A stretch of 64,000 nucleotides of DNA, from contig JACATO010000603.1 of NCBI GenBank assembly GCA_018389105.1, positions 186,001 to 250,000 on the forward strand, written 5' to 3'. The notes below the pieces were generated by a model, which was not told the origin of the DNA, made no database searches, and was given only the letters and a program-made list of their open reading frames with translations. Position numbers and translations under genes: made by a program. Below are positions 50,701-62,605 of the stretch, one piece after another (position 1 is the stretch's first letter; every line of letters begins with the position of its first letter). Origin of the DNA: Nautilus pompilius. Taxonomy: Eukaryota > Mollusca > Cephalopoda > Nautilida > Nautilidae.

Positions 50701-52413
50701 ACCAATGGTTCAACCTCCAGTTGTGATATTGTATCATTTGTTGCATGCAAAGTTAATGGTGCTGTGTATACCACTAGCATGGAGCAGTGTTACAGCTAGG
50801 TTTTCAAACGGGCATGGTAAATATTATAAAACAGGGCACATCGCGTGCAGTCACGGTGCGGAAGCATGGTATTGTGGGCACATTTATTTGCATTAATGAC
50901 AAGACAAATTTGATAAATAACAGTTTAATACTAGCATGATGTAGGTGTTAAGTGAAGTATTACTAACTTATGCAATCATACAAACCTACAAGTTCACATT
51001 TATTTGCAACAAAGTCAATGCATGTATATATACATTTACAAGTTCTCATAATATAATGAAATGCAATAGCTTTAATTGACGACCTTGAATTAGGCTAGAT
51101 TGTATGTTAAAACGTTGAAGAAAAATACTCTTAAGACTGCCGCTCTTTTGTTAGGTCTTTTAAGCGTAAACTAAATGGCGTATAATGCGCACGCGCACAA
51201 GTTACAACTCCGCAGAGCGGCTGGAAAATTCCCGCCAGGGGACGCTCAAAAGTTCTGCATGGGCGGTGGTATACCTGTACAAAAAGGAAAATCGGCTTTG
51301 TGTTTTTGCACACCATTTGGGGCATGGCATTGTAAATTTAGGGCATGTCATTGTACAAAGAGGCATGGCGTGGCGCCATGCTAAAAAGGGCTAGCTGGAA
51401 CTCTGATGGAGGATGTTGCCAACTGTCTGTCTAAATTCTATGGTTGGTTCTTTGGGCAGCATTTTGTAGACATCATGCTGTTGAAAAACTACTGCTACAT
51501 GACCTTTTGCCTTTTAGCAACTTGAATGAGGTCTCCATGAACTGATCAATCTGACAGTACCTTGTTAGTGCCCTAGAAATTACACTACCATGAAAATTGG
51601 ACTGAGAAGCAACTAACTAATTTGAAGATAAATAATTTAATTGTACAATATCTGGTTACAAAATATGGCATGAAATTTAACATGTATGAAATGAACAGAG
51701 CAACTTTCAGGAAATCCTAAACAATATTTTGTAATGACAATAGGGTACATTTGAGAACTCAAAGCACAGGAAACTAAATCCCTACATTACAGTTACATCA
51801 AGAAAATAATCCGATTAACACTTTCAGCATGCATTAACAATAGGATTCATGTTGTCACCACCAGCAATATACAAATGAGACATTTTATGATGCATTATCA
51901 ATACATATGTACTGTCAACAACAGCACCAGGATTCATCAGTGGTAATATGCACAAAAGGCAGATGCCTTATACAAGACCTCAGTCATTAAATTTATTTAG
52001 CCCCACAACTTGAAGCAAACAACATCACAAGCAATCGAACTGATATTTTCATTAGGTACACTAAAATATGTAGCTTTTATTTTAATTATATTTAAACTGG
52101 GTTCATACAAAAAAAAAACTTGAATTTCATGTATTTTTTTTTAAGGGTGCTATCTATAGGATAAAGTTAATGAAACTTAGCATTTTAAACCAGTACAAAT
52201 ACTATTATTACATGTACTTTTATAGCTATTTACAACAATTTCATGGATTAAAATTGTATTTTAATAGTTAATAATTTATGCTACTTTATAAAATTTTAAT
52301 ATGTTTAAAAAACATCCAGATAAAACTTATGATGCTGAAGACTGGTGGTTTTAGTATTCAGAAAAATGTAAACAAATTAGTTGATCATAATTGTTTGAAG
52401 AATTTCATCAGAA
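50701..52413. other. Intergenic, no gene seen
   Basis: Mostly AT-rich. A GC-richer patch at 51170-51400 has cgcacgcgcac and cccgccagggga and several overlapping short frames. It shows no recognisable domain and no splice-bordered exon. Confidence 0.45.
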
Positions 52414-52986
52414 TCAAAATAAAAAAAAAGAGGGTGACTCAAGGTGACTTATTTGAATCTTTCCCCCATTGGTGTGGTAATCCCCTGGACAACTCAAAAT
52501 ACTGTTGTCAATCTTCCTGGTGTTGAGACTTGAATTCCTTTGTGGTGGGGACCCAGTGGCACCACTGCTTGTTTCCCAGGATGAAGTTATCTTGTAGTTG
52601 ATTGAACTTTTTGGGTGTTCCATGCTCCTAATACTGTCATTTATTTCTGTGGCAATATTTCCAACAGTGATGAGGCAGCTGTCCAAAATATACTGTTCAA
52701 CTCTGGATGTTTGCAGAAGTGTTGGCACAAAAGAATGTTCAGGGTCAACATTTCTCATCCATCTTTAAACTTAATGTCCCAGTCAAACAATTCTTGACAG
52801 ACATTAATTATCAATCTTCAGTAAATCTGCTGGTTTCACATTCTCCTTCACCAAGAACCTGATAGCATTTTGTACCAGCTGATGCCATCCTGGATGTACT
52901 ACTCTACCTTTGAGATTTTCTACAATCCAAAGTGCAGCAGACTTTGAATCACCCCAATAGAGTAAGTTAGATTTTTTTGTTTTCAC
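52414..52986 (-). other. Unrecognised pair of minus-strand frames, possibly a decayed gene or retrocopy
   Basis: Two adjacent minus-strand frames, 52986-52804 (KSNLLYWGDSKSAALWIVEN, then VHPGWHQLVQNAIRFLVKEN) and 52758-52414 (VDPEHSFVPTLLQTSRVEQY, then ILDSCLITVGNIATEINDSI), are separated by stops. They have the composition and amphipathic look of real protein. The spacing suggests one ancestral reading frame broken by mutation. I do not recognise the family and assign no function. Confidence 0.35.
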
Positions 52987-55301
52987 TTACAGTGTGTATA
53001 AACCTATGTCATTAATTTAATTAGTAACAGAGAGAAAACATCAACCTAAGGTAACTAGTTCTTTTAAAAATCTGCATATTTTTCATGTCAAATCAAATAG
53101 AATCAAGCATGATAGAAGTACAAACTAATGATTGCAACTGCTTATTTCTCTGTGGTAAAATTTGCGAAGAGACAGAATGTAGTATGCAAGTACTACCAAT
53201 TAGAGATTAACTTTAGCCAGTTGGCAAACAAAATCACATTTTTAAGGCTACAACTTTTTATCAATAGAGTCCCTAGTAATTTTTACCTTAGTAATTATTG
53301 ATAATGTAGTAAATGTTTATTTTTGTGGCTTAAAATTATCAGGTGAAGGGAGATTTTCAAACCATGTAGCTGGTAATTCTGGGAGACAACCATTAAAATA
53401 AAAATAATTTAAAATATAATTCTAGATGAAATTTGTTTATTCATTCTCTATGTATGAAAAATGGTCAAGTTCTTGTACCAAATATAAAAAGCATTTTAAA
53501 CAATTAATAAAATATATTTCATTGATGTGCTATGTAATGGACAAATATCAGTAAATATTTTTGAAGTGTGGATGTTAATTTTTTTTTAAAAAATGATACA
53601 AACTGTAATTTAGAAATAAATTTTAACTATTGACAAATCTAGTCTCTTGCTTACTAATTTACTTACATTTAAAATTAGTTGCTTTGGTTTTCTTTTTTAA
53701 TTTTTTTTTAAAACATAATGTATTGTAAACTACCGTGTAACAATATGCTCATTCTATAGTAACATGAATTATTTAGCATTGTAAAGAAAAATGATGTTGC
53801 AGTGTGCCAATAAATAATGGTAAATCAGAATAGTGGAACATTTTTTTGTTTTGCCACATTTCTGTTTGTTTGTATCATGTAATGATCCTATTTATCAAAT
53901 GCAACCAGGTTTTTAAATGTTTATAAAGCAAACTTGATTTTTTTAATGCAAAAAATATTTTTGTTGAGTATCAGAAGATTTGAAATATTTGACAAAATCT
54001 GAAGAAATACTGCATTTTACATTTTTAAGAAAAAATTGGTAAAAGTCTAATTAAAAAGATGGTAGAAAAAAGTTACAATAACAGTTGTAGGGTAAAAAAT
54101 AGAAATTGAATCTTGCAAGATAAAGCATAATCTTATTATTTTATCCAATATCAATCATTTTAATTGTATATTTTGTGGAACTAGTTTTCTGGCAAAATAA
54201 ATTATAATATTTAAAAATGAGAAAGCTATTATTAAAATGTTTATACCCATAAGTTATTCTACCTCTTTCTGTATATTTATCTAAAAATTTTTATGCTTGA
54301 GACTAAACATTACTCTCTCTGCTGGGTAATTATTATTTCAATGAACACAAAATAATTTTAAAATCTTTGACTGATACATAAGTTTGGTATTATAAAACAC
54401 AGATTGTGAATCATCAGGTGTACAGATTTGTAGCAATTCATTACAGCTCAATACATATCAACCTGTTTTTTTTTTTTTTACCTTATACATTTGCTGAGTT
54501 TTTTCAAAGAAATATTTTTAGCAGGTAAATTTCAGGAACAAAGATGTACGTAAAAAACTGTATTGCATGTAACTCCAAATAATTGAAGTCACTGATCCAT
54601 TCAATTACAGAAAGGTAATTCTATTCTATTCTATATCTATAGTAAAATGTCTTAAATACTAGTTGATCACCACAAACTTCCTCACTCATGACTTAAGAAA
54701 CTAACTGAAAATTCAAAAGGGCAGACATTTTATTTAGAATTGCCATTACCTCTTATTTTCTAACATACTTAAGTGTTTATGTCAAAATGAATAGCATCCA
54801 ATTATTATATCTATCTAATCTTCCCAACTGTTTACATTGCATCAACATTGTTCCTATGTACTTGACACTAATCATCAAATGACAAATCTTACACATTAAA
54901 AGAAACTCAACAGAAAATTTGGTTCACAACAACTGACTTCATATCAAAAAATCCATGGTCTAGCATTCTACAGAGATGCCTTACTGCCATAATTTAATAG
55001 ATTTTGTTTTCTGCTAAAATTTTAAGTACAGAAATAGAAACAAGCTATTAAAAAGTAAAGCAGAAAATTTGTAAATAAATTTCTTTTCTTTCAGATTAAA
55101 TACGCATCTGCAGTAGCATTTTTAGTAAATAAGGCATTTGAAAGTGAATAATAATGAAAAATATGATTAACCCCTTTAAATCACCAAGGAAAGATATAAT
55201 GTTAATTTTGCATTTATGATTTGTTTGAAAAATGATTTTTTTAAAAAAATCAAATTAAATTGTATTAATTATTTTCCCTTAGAATATTTAAAATTAGATG
55301 T
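52987..55301. other. Intergenic, no gene seen
   Basis: Strongly AT-rich with several poly(T)/poly(A) runs (for example about 53579-53592 and 54467-54480). No coding signal on either strand. Confidence 0.5.
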
Positions 55302-56327
55302 TTACAATTTGTGGATGTTAATATGGTTTTCAATGGGTGGTAGCCATGCAAATTGCCAAACTTCTGACTCATCTGAAGGAGCACAATGTGGGATGTCCAT
55401 GTTGATGAGGTTCTCTTTGATCATGTACATTTTGGACATATTATCTTTTGATTCCTGCTTGTGGTCAACAATAGGTTCTGGGTAATCTTTGCCAATGATG
55501 CAGTTAGCTTTCTCTTGCTCTTCTCTGGGTGCTTTCCATGACTTAAGTGGCATGTCTTTTAACACAGGCAGATAGCATTGGATGTATTTGCCATACCTGT
55601 CCTTCCTTATGCCATACATTATGGGTGAGTAGCAGGTTGGACACTGTAGTGCTTTCTCAAATGCTGAACTAAACTGGAAACCCACATCCAGTTACCAGCA
55701 CACACTGACCAGTAAGCATCAAGCTGATATTTAAGGAAAACATCCAGTTCAACCACAGATAACCCCTGGTTAGAAAGCAGACCACTGCATGGCGAGCCAC
55801 ATGGTGATTCCAGCCTTCACTTCTCAGTTGATTCATAATGGCATCAATCCAAGGGTACCCTGTTTTACCAAATATCCATCTCTGAAGCTGCTCATCGTTA
55901 GTGTTCCAAGGAATTTGCAAACAGATTGGGTTGCTTTTCATTTTGTTATAGTGAATATTTTTCACTGACATCACATAGAAATATTCTCTCCATATCAGCT
56001 GACCAGTTATCTCCATAGGGGGCTGTCCTTTCTTAACTCGAATGTAGGCGTCATACAGTTCCCAGAAAAACGTCCAAACAGATACACACCCAAAACGAAG
56101 ATAAGGGCTCAGGCTGAGAGGTTTACCTAACAGATCTGGTTCATGCTGGTTAGGGAAGATAATTCCTTTTTGAAAAGCATCTTCCTCTGCTTTCAGATGG
56201 ATTTTCATCAGTTCCATCCCTGTTGTTTCCCCGCCTACCCACACGTTGAACGGATTAACTTGGTCTGCCTCAGGCTTGATGCCCAGGTCTTTTAGGGAAG
56301 GGCTGCCATATTCAGCATCGTGGTCAT
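55302..56327 (-). pseudogene. cry: Type I (Drosophila-type) cryptochrome, C-terminal half, frame-broken
   Basis: After an acceptor at 56330-56328 (ctttttcag), the minus strand encodes the FAD-binding alpha domain of a cryptochrome. Blocks include [56 protein letters not shown] and [18 protein letters not shown]. The frame is then lost by about 13 missing bases near 55742, after which the correct protein continues in another frame ([20 protein letters not shown]). It is lost again near 55670 through about 5 extra bases, and resumes as [16 protein letters not shown]. An in-frame gap of a few residues sits at MPLKSWKAP near 55540. The tail PHCAPSDESEVWQFAWLP is diagnostic of type I cryptochromes, matching the Drosophila PHCRPSNEEEVRQFFW tail. 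The N-terminal photolyase half is not in this window. This is either a pseudogene or a real gene with assembly errors. Type I CRY is a blue-light receptor acting on the circadian clock. Confidence 0.85.
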
Positions 56328-56339
56328 CTGAAAAAGTAA

Positions 56340-57100
56340 GAGGGGGGGGCTTTGACTGAAATCTGGTAGTGACTGAGGATGCTGGGGCAGGCCTATCGAG
56401 GATGTGACGAGCTTAAATAACCTGTAGGCGGGGGGAGAGATCCCCGCCGTAGTGATGATAATAACTGAACCAGTGCACCGACACCTTCGCCCCGGGGGGG
56501 GAGGACATCGCGGCGGCAGGGTCCGCGAATGGCACGCAGCTCGGCACGTGACAGTCCGGCCACCTGGCAGGAACACAAGGCTGGAGCCGACCAATTTGTC
56601 TGGGGGAATAATGGTGTGGAAAAGTCACTTTTGGATTTGGTAGTAAACGGGCTTTCAGATCCAGGAAAACAGGTGCACCACGTCCTTCGTTGGTTAGGAT
56701 CTTGGATCTGCGATGGGGAGGGCGGGGTCCCCTCCATCATCATGCGGCGCGAATAACGGCACGTGCAGAAATAATGAGTTCCATGGCAACATTTTTATTG
56801 ATGCAGGTAATTAATTAATTGATCAATCATCAGGATTTCAGTAGTAATCCCTCTCTTCTGTGAGGGTGTAGAATGATGTAGGCGCGCGCCGTGTCGTTGG
56901 GGCCGCCCTAATTGGAGCCATGGATGGAGGCTTTTATTACCTCGCTGGCCGAATCCAGAAACAATTCTCTATGGTTACCGACGCCTCTTTCCTTCCGGAT
57001 TTCACTGCTCCGCCCGATTTCTTGCAAAGAAAACAGATTCTTCTGGAAAGTTGCTACTTTTTTTTTTTCAAAATCTGACATCATCCTCTTCATTTAACGT
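56340..57100. promoter_or_regulatory. GC/CpG-rich segment next to the cryptochrome fragment
   Basis: This is one of the few GC-rich stretches in the window, with G runs (ggggggg near 56343 and 56496) and many CG dinucleotides (for example catcgcggcggcagggtccg near 56507-56526, and aggcgcgcgccgtg near 56879). Frames on both strands are open by composition. One minus-strand frame, 57093-56908 (MKRMMSDFEKKKVATFQKNL), is AT-normal and unassigned. No cryptochrome N-terminus is found here. A promoter or CpG island is possible but unproven. Confidence 0.4.
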
Positions 57101-57321
57101 AAATAAAGTGAACTTGAAATAGTAATTTCGTTAGTTTGTTTACAACTTTCCCCGAGGCTTTCTACGTTGTTGAGCGATCTCCTGTAAAATAATCTGTTTT
57201 CGCTCAGTGCCAGCAGGTGTTTAGGACAGAAGTAATGTAAATTTATAGAACTGTGGACAAAAGAGTCCTTTTATGGTTCTAAATCGCGATAAAGCTTCAG
57301 CTATGTGATCATTATGCAATA

Positions 57322-57891
57322 CAGTTGTCCCCCGGTATTCGTGGGGGTTACGTTCCTAGAGCACCTGCGAAGAGTGAAAAACCGCGAATATTGGACGTGG
57401 TCCATAGAAATGTCTATAAACGTCAAAATATAACGTAAAATATAATTAAAAGTATATAAGTAAATATATAATAATAATTTAAAAAATACAGTAAAATGTA
57501 CGGGTACTCACCAATAATGAATGATATTGATTGAAGATGATGAATAAGCTGTGCAGTACGATGAAGATAATGACTGCACAGCAAAGCAGAGGATTTAAAG
57601 CTCCTTAGGACTTTAAACACTCGAGATAGCTACGCGCGGTAAACTGGAATGATGCTGGGCTGCATATACCTGGGGGGGCAGCAGCCAATCAGCAGCGAGG
57701 AGAAATGAATAACGCTCTCGGATTGGCTACTTTCAAACCTCCAGCCAATAGCGTTTATTTTATATTGATATTTTGCTGAATTTACGTTAGTATTTATATT
57801 ACAAAATTAGTAAATTATACAATTATTAGTTAGGTTCTAAGGAAAATTCCGCGAATGCCGAACCGCGGTTACGCGGGGGGAGAGGGGACTG
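57322..57891. mobile_element. Pogo/Tigger-like MITE, copy 2, inverted relative to copy 1
   Basis: Ends are cagttgtcccccggtattcg on the left and, as reverse complement on the right, cagtcccctctccccccgcg, with TA on both sides (57320-57321 and 57892-57893). Aligned in reverse, it shares the subterminal and internal blocks of 9411-9985. It also has about 100 bp (about 57485-57600) with no counterpart there. Confidence 0.85.
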
Positions 57892-58199
57892 TACGGCCAT
57901 TAACATGGCTTCTGGTGAATTGAACGACGTGAAATGACATAAGGATTCCCAGAGTGGCATCATCTCTAAAACACTTGGACAATATTTATTCCTGATAATT
58001 CCAGTTGTTCTGTAGCACTGTTTGCTACTATGGCTGCTGAGCACAGCCTTTCCTTTAAGTTTGCGTAACATTTTACTCAGATGGCACCTATTAGGTTTTC
58101 GGACAGGGCTGCTGCACCACCATAGAAGCATGGAAAAACAAAAGCCACTATGATCATTAAAAAACATTTGCTCCTGACTTCAATGATGAGGTCATCAAA

Positions 58200-60080
58200 C
58201 TGTGCTGAGGTCCTTTAAGTTTGGTAATTGATGAATCATGATCGTGGAGACAAGAAATTGGCTATTCTTGTTGAGTATATGGATGAAGAACACACAGAGA
58301 TCATCAGCAAGTTCCTGGACAATCCATTATGCAAAATTTCAACAGCAGTATTTCAGGTAAGTCAAAATGCACAAATACTATAACTGCTTTTTATGCATAT
58401 ATTTTTGTGATCATATTTAATTAATTAAATAGAATATTCAAATCATTACTAACTACATCAATACATGTGATGCTGTCCCTAATAATTATTCAATAAATTT
58501 TTCAGTGACTGTGGACTGGAGTAGAAAAACTTGGCCTAATCATTATGGTTGGGTGCCACAGCTCTGTTCTTTTTAGGTTCACAGAGCAGCAGCCAGCAAT
58601 GTTTGCTATGGGAGATATTTGCCATTTGGCGAACCTAGTCATCAAGCCAGCCCTGAACAAGCTTCAACTGTCTCTGTACTACATGCTTATTGGGATACGT
58701 TTTCATTTCCACTCAAGGTGAGCCTTTTTTGTATTGTACATGAACTGTTTTCAAATGAATCATTTGTGATAAGGCCAAACTTTTTTAATTTCCAATTGAG
58801 ATTGATAATTTATGTAAGTAATATTCTCCACAATAGTGCCAAAAGGACAATTCTACAAGACATTCAAAGAATTTTGTGAAGTGGAGCCTAACCATATCCT
58901 AAAACATGCAATGAAGTGGATCCTGCAAGCTCTGATGCCTTACTTCACCAACCATGAAGATGTGGAGAAGACAGACAGTGAAGACATGTGCAGAGTATTT
59001 ATTTAATGACAAATTGCAGCTCTGCTGCCTCTGAGTGAGTTCAATACTGGTTTTCGGATATTTTAGTTTTACTGATATTATTAAAAGTTATTTGCTTGTA
59101 TGCATTGGAAATAATGTGTTAATTTCTTCATGCAGCTGAAGTGAAAGTATTACTTTCTTTACTAAGAAAAGCAGCAGCTGTTGAAGAAATACCTGGCCAA
59201 GTTTGTCCAGATTTCTGTCATCAAAACACAGAATACTGATGATTGATGTTCCTTTTTGTACTGCAAACAATCAGCTCCCCCATGACCTCTCTGTTGTCAT
59301 CATGATTTAAGAATACATCTTTTGGCTAGACAATGACCACCACATCAACAGATTCTTCAAGTTGATTATCATTTATAAATTCTAAATATTATGTTGTTTT
59401 AATCTCATCCTAATATTGCAATCTTATTATTATATGTATTTATTTTATTTCAGGCATTTCCAGTTATTGAGGAATCTATCTGTTGCAATGATGTTGAAGT
59501 TCCTTTTCAGTAATCTAGTTCTTCAGCAAACCAGATGGATTTACTCTGATCCAGAACAGAAGCTGTCAAACATTAAACTTGTACAACATTAAAATTCAAT
59601 TCAAATAATGTAAAACAGTATAACTCAATTTGTAGATGTTAGTTTATTAGTATTTCTGATACTTTGTGTAAGAAATCACTTTTTATTTTCTTGAATGTAT
59701 GTTTCTTTTACAATTGTATTTTATATGATTATATCTTTTCGGTCCTGGCCTGTGTGGAAGGTATATTCTTCTCAGTGACTGATGTTCTGAGTACCTGGAC
59801 TACAGTCCAAGCCCTCCAGAGGAATTGCTTTTCCACTACCTTCAGGCCTGACCATTACTGGATCCAGACGGGAAAAATCAAGATATTGGCTGGCTTACCA
59901 CAAATCAGGAACCATCACACCTTGCCATTTTCTTACCACCATCTCCAACACTGATGCAAAAAAGAGTTTTCTTCATTGTTAGGAAATTAAAGAATGAACA
60001 GAGACCCAAGTTGGACAATACACTGGAAGCTGCGAAAGATGCAACAAAGCACTACAACACAGAAGAACTGAAAATGTGTT
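58200..60080 (+). mobile_element. hAT-superfamily transposase (ZMYM/KIAA1586-type), decayed
   Basis: In order on the plus strand, in changing frames, the pieces are: RGDKKLAILVEYMDEE and ISKFLDNPLCKISTA (about 58240-58355); IMVGCHSSVLFRFTEQQPAM, then FAMGDICHLANLVIKPALNK (about 58542-58665); a piece giving FKEFCEVEPNHILKHAMKWI (about 58865-58925) followed by MPYFTNHEDVEKTDSED; and FFIVRKLKNEQRPKLDNTLE near 59970-60030. These match the RNase H-like core and the C-terminal dimerisation motif of hAT transposases of the type found in host genes such as ZMYM6 and KIAA1586. Frameshifts, stops and inserted AT-rich sequence rule out a working gene. Confidence 0.8.
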
Positions 60081-61860
60081 GTTTAATATTATTAAAACTA
60101 TGTATAAACTTAATTTTTGGTTTGTTTTTCTTTAATTTTTTAATCTTCTGTTTTTTCAATATGTCTTCTTTTTTCTGGCTAGAGGTTGATACCTCTGCTA
60201 TCCAAATAAAGGGTGACTGCTGCTTTCCTGGACCCAGGTTGTATCCATGTTTGTTGATGGCGCCCTGGCTTGCTAACTCTGACATTATTTCAGCCAAGGG
60301 GCTCAACTTAGTAGGTCTTACCATCATGCTAGCCACTGGGGAAGTTAGCAGCAACACCAATGTCAGCTTATAAGACTTCTGGAAATCTAAAAATTCCTTT
60401 GTCCATAATTATGCAATCTGGCCCTAAAGCTCCCATGACCCCAGCCTCCTAATCACTGACTTCCATCAAGTCAGGTGAAGGGTTACCAAGAGGACTTTGC
60501 ATTGCTTTGGGCTTTTTTGAATCTGCTTGACCATTCAGTGGTCCAGACCCGGAATGAACTCAGGATCTCTGAGTGATGTTGATTGGAGCAAACTTTGTCA
60601 ACTCTTGGCTTTACTGATTCGTAGCCTCAACCAGTCTCGTCATGACTAAGTCAACGGTGCAAAATCTCAAGCCATTTGGTATTTGCCAGCTTGTCCAATC
60701 AGGCTACCAACAATGTGTAAAAACACGTTTTCAGGTGGAGAGTGATAAATGGTTTGGTTTACCTTCAGTGTAATTGACAATGCCAGTAAACTATGGCCTC
60801 AAAAGAGTAGAAAGACATTTTTACATTATCACCCAGAAACAACTTTCAAAAATCTCTCTCTGACTGGTAAACTCTACCCCAAGTGATGTGCCTGTATATC
60901 ACAAAGATAAATGACAACACTGTTGTCAAGGTCAGTTCTGTTAAAATTAGAATCACTACATTTAATGGATTAGCAAAATCTGTACTAAATAACATGGATT
61001 GCATTTTCCATTCCATTTGTATTGAAATAATTCAGCACAACTACATACAACTTAATCTCTTGTACCATAGAAAATAGACCACAACGTTTCATTGTTATTT
61101 TTTCTGCATTTGAAAAAGGCATGGATAACTGGACTTAAAACCGTTTAACCCGATATTATTGTCTCTAACACATGAAGTCTTATTGTCATGAAAGTTGGAA
61201 TAAAAGAAAAAGTTGTGCGGTACAAACAAACCTGCATTGACATAAATTGTCTGCCGCAATCTTTTATCTATGGGAGACTACTCTAGTAATCTGAGGTTCT
61301 GATCAAGGGAGAGAAGTAGCACAAGTCTAACAAGTTTGTTGAGGCATTCATTTTATTTACTTTGTTCTTCTCACTTATCTGTAAGAGTTGGTCAGCGACG
61401 TGGATTTCATCCGGAAGCTCCTGTTTGTTCGCACAGATAAATAAAAAGGAGCTAATACTAATGAAGGGGCTTATGTAGATGTTCTTGAACTAAATATCGA
61501 CCGACTTCAACTATAAGGCTTCGCAAGAGTGTGTGTACATTTGTAGCTTAGCAGGACTAAAACACTTCCCTCCACCATGCATATACAATGCGCACATCAC
61601 ATCCTTGTGGAATAAAAAAAAGGGGGGGACAGGTCAGCCATGGGGTTGCTAGGGTTTCGGTCCTGCCTGGGTTTCTGGTCTCTGTTTTAACTGTACAATC
61701 ATAGCAATAGTTATGTGGAAGTAGATGAGACCAGCAGCAGCTACCAGTCTCTGAAACGCCATAGACGTGGAAAATTTTAAACTGAGAGAGGGCCCTGATT
61801 AGTGAAAAGGGGTGGGTTTAAGACAAGAGACTAAGTAGAAGAGTCAGTCGGCATTTTAGC
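60081..61860. other. Intergenic, no gene assigned
   Basis: 60160-60720 is less AT-rich, with frames on both strands (minus 60360-60052 includes ASQGAINKHGYNLGPGKQQS). It looks like an old repeat or retrosequence, but I recognise no family. The remainder to 61860 is AT-rich with no coding signal. Confidence 0.4.
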
Positions 61861-61938
61861 TATAAAATGGTGTAATACTGTGTTATGAAGATTGGGTGAA
61901 TCCCGTTTGGAGTATGACGTGCAGGCCTGTTTAAAGCG

Positions 61939-62256
61939 ATGACTTTACTTCGAGGGCTGTCAGACCTGTTTAGTGTTCAAACAGGGACCCTGTTTGTTTA
62001 CCCATCATCTGGAAGTGAATCAATTGTTTCATTCCGTGGCGTGGGATTAGAAAACCAAGATCCCGCATTACCTCCCCTTGGCAGACGACAGCGACGAGGC
62101 TTCCCTACCCTGAAGGTCGACAGGCTCCCTAACGCTAATCTACTTTGTAGGTTTTCCGAAGCATATGAAATGTCACGTGGTGATGGATCTACACAGCAGT
62201 CGGGGCGATCTTCTTGTGTTACCTACAATAATTCGATTTCTGGCTGGTTTCTGACA
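61939..62256 (+). CDS. Candidate first coding exon of an unrecognised gene
   Basis: A frame opens at ATG 61939 (MTLLRGLSDLFSVQTGTLFV) and stays open for 106 codons to a strong donor-like site, ctgaca|gtaaga, at 62256/62257, in phase 0. Composition is more balanced than the flanks. The encoded segment is Ser/Gly/Arg-rich with PPLGRRQRRGFP and ends NNSISGWFLT. It would be the start of a gene continuing beyond the right edge. I recognise no domain, and no downstream exon is visible in the remaining 1.7 kb. Confidence 0.4.
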
Positions 62257-62605
62257 GTAAGATCAGCAGTCTGGTGAATGACACATCTTTTTTTTGAGAC
62301 AAACATTAAATATCAAGGAAGAAGCAGAAGTAGATTCAAGAAGAGACAATAGAATGTTGGGAAGGTATCCTAACTTCTGACGCAAAAATGAATTCTAACG
62401 TTGGTTTTCTGAAGTGACATAGGTCTAAATTTCTATTCTCGACTTTTTCAAGCCAGTGGTTTCGAATGACAGTATAACAAGAGAACCGAGAATAGATGAA
62501 ACCGTTCAGTAAAAGATGAAGTCTTCAAGGTTTTTGAGGATCCTTCATGATTTCGTATGATCTGATCAACCAGATACATGAAGAGAAAACCTGCTGCACA
62601 TAATA
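62257..62605. other. No gene seen; would be intron sequence if the exon at 61939 is real
   Basis: AT-rich sequence with no frame or repeat of note. Confidence 0.4.

Noticed and set aside
56292..56756. Five overlapping frames in the GC-rich block that might be a host gene
   Set aside because: They are open on both strands because of base composition. No motif, no consistent splice sites, and no continuation into the cryptochrome frame.
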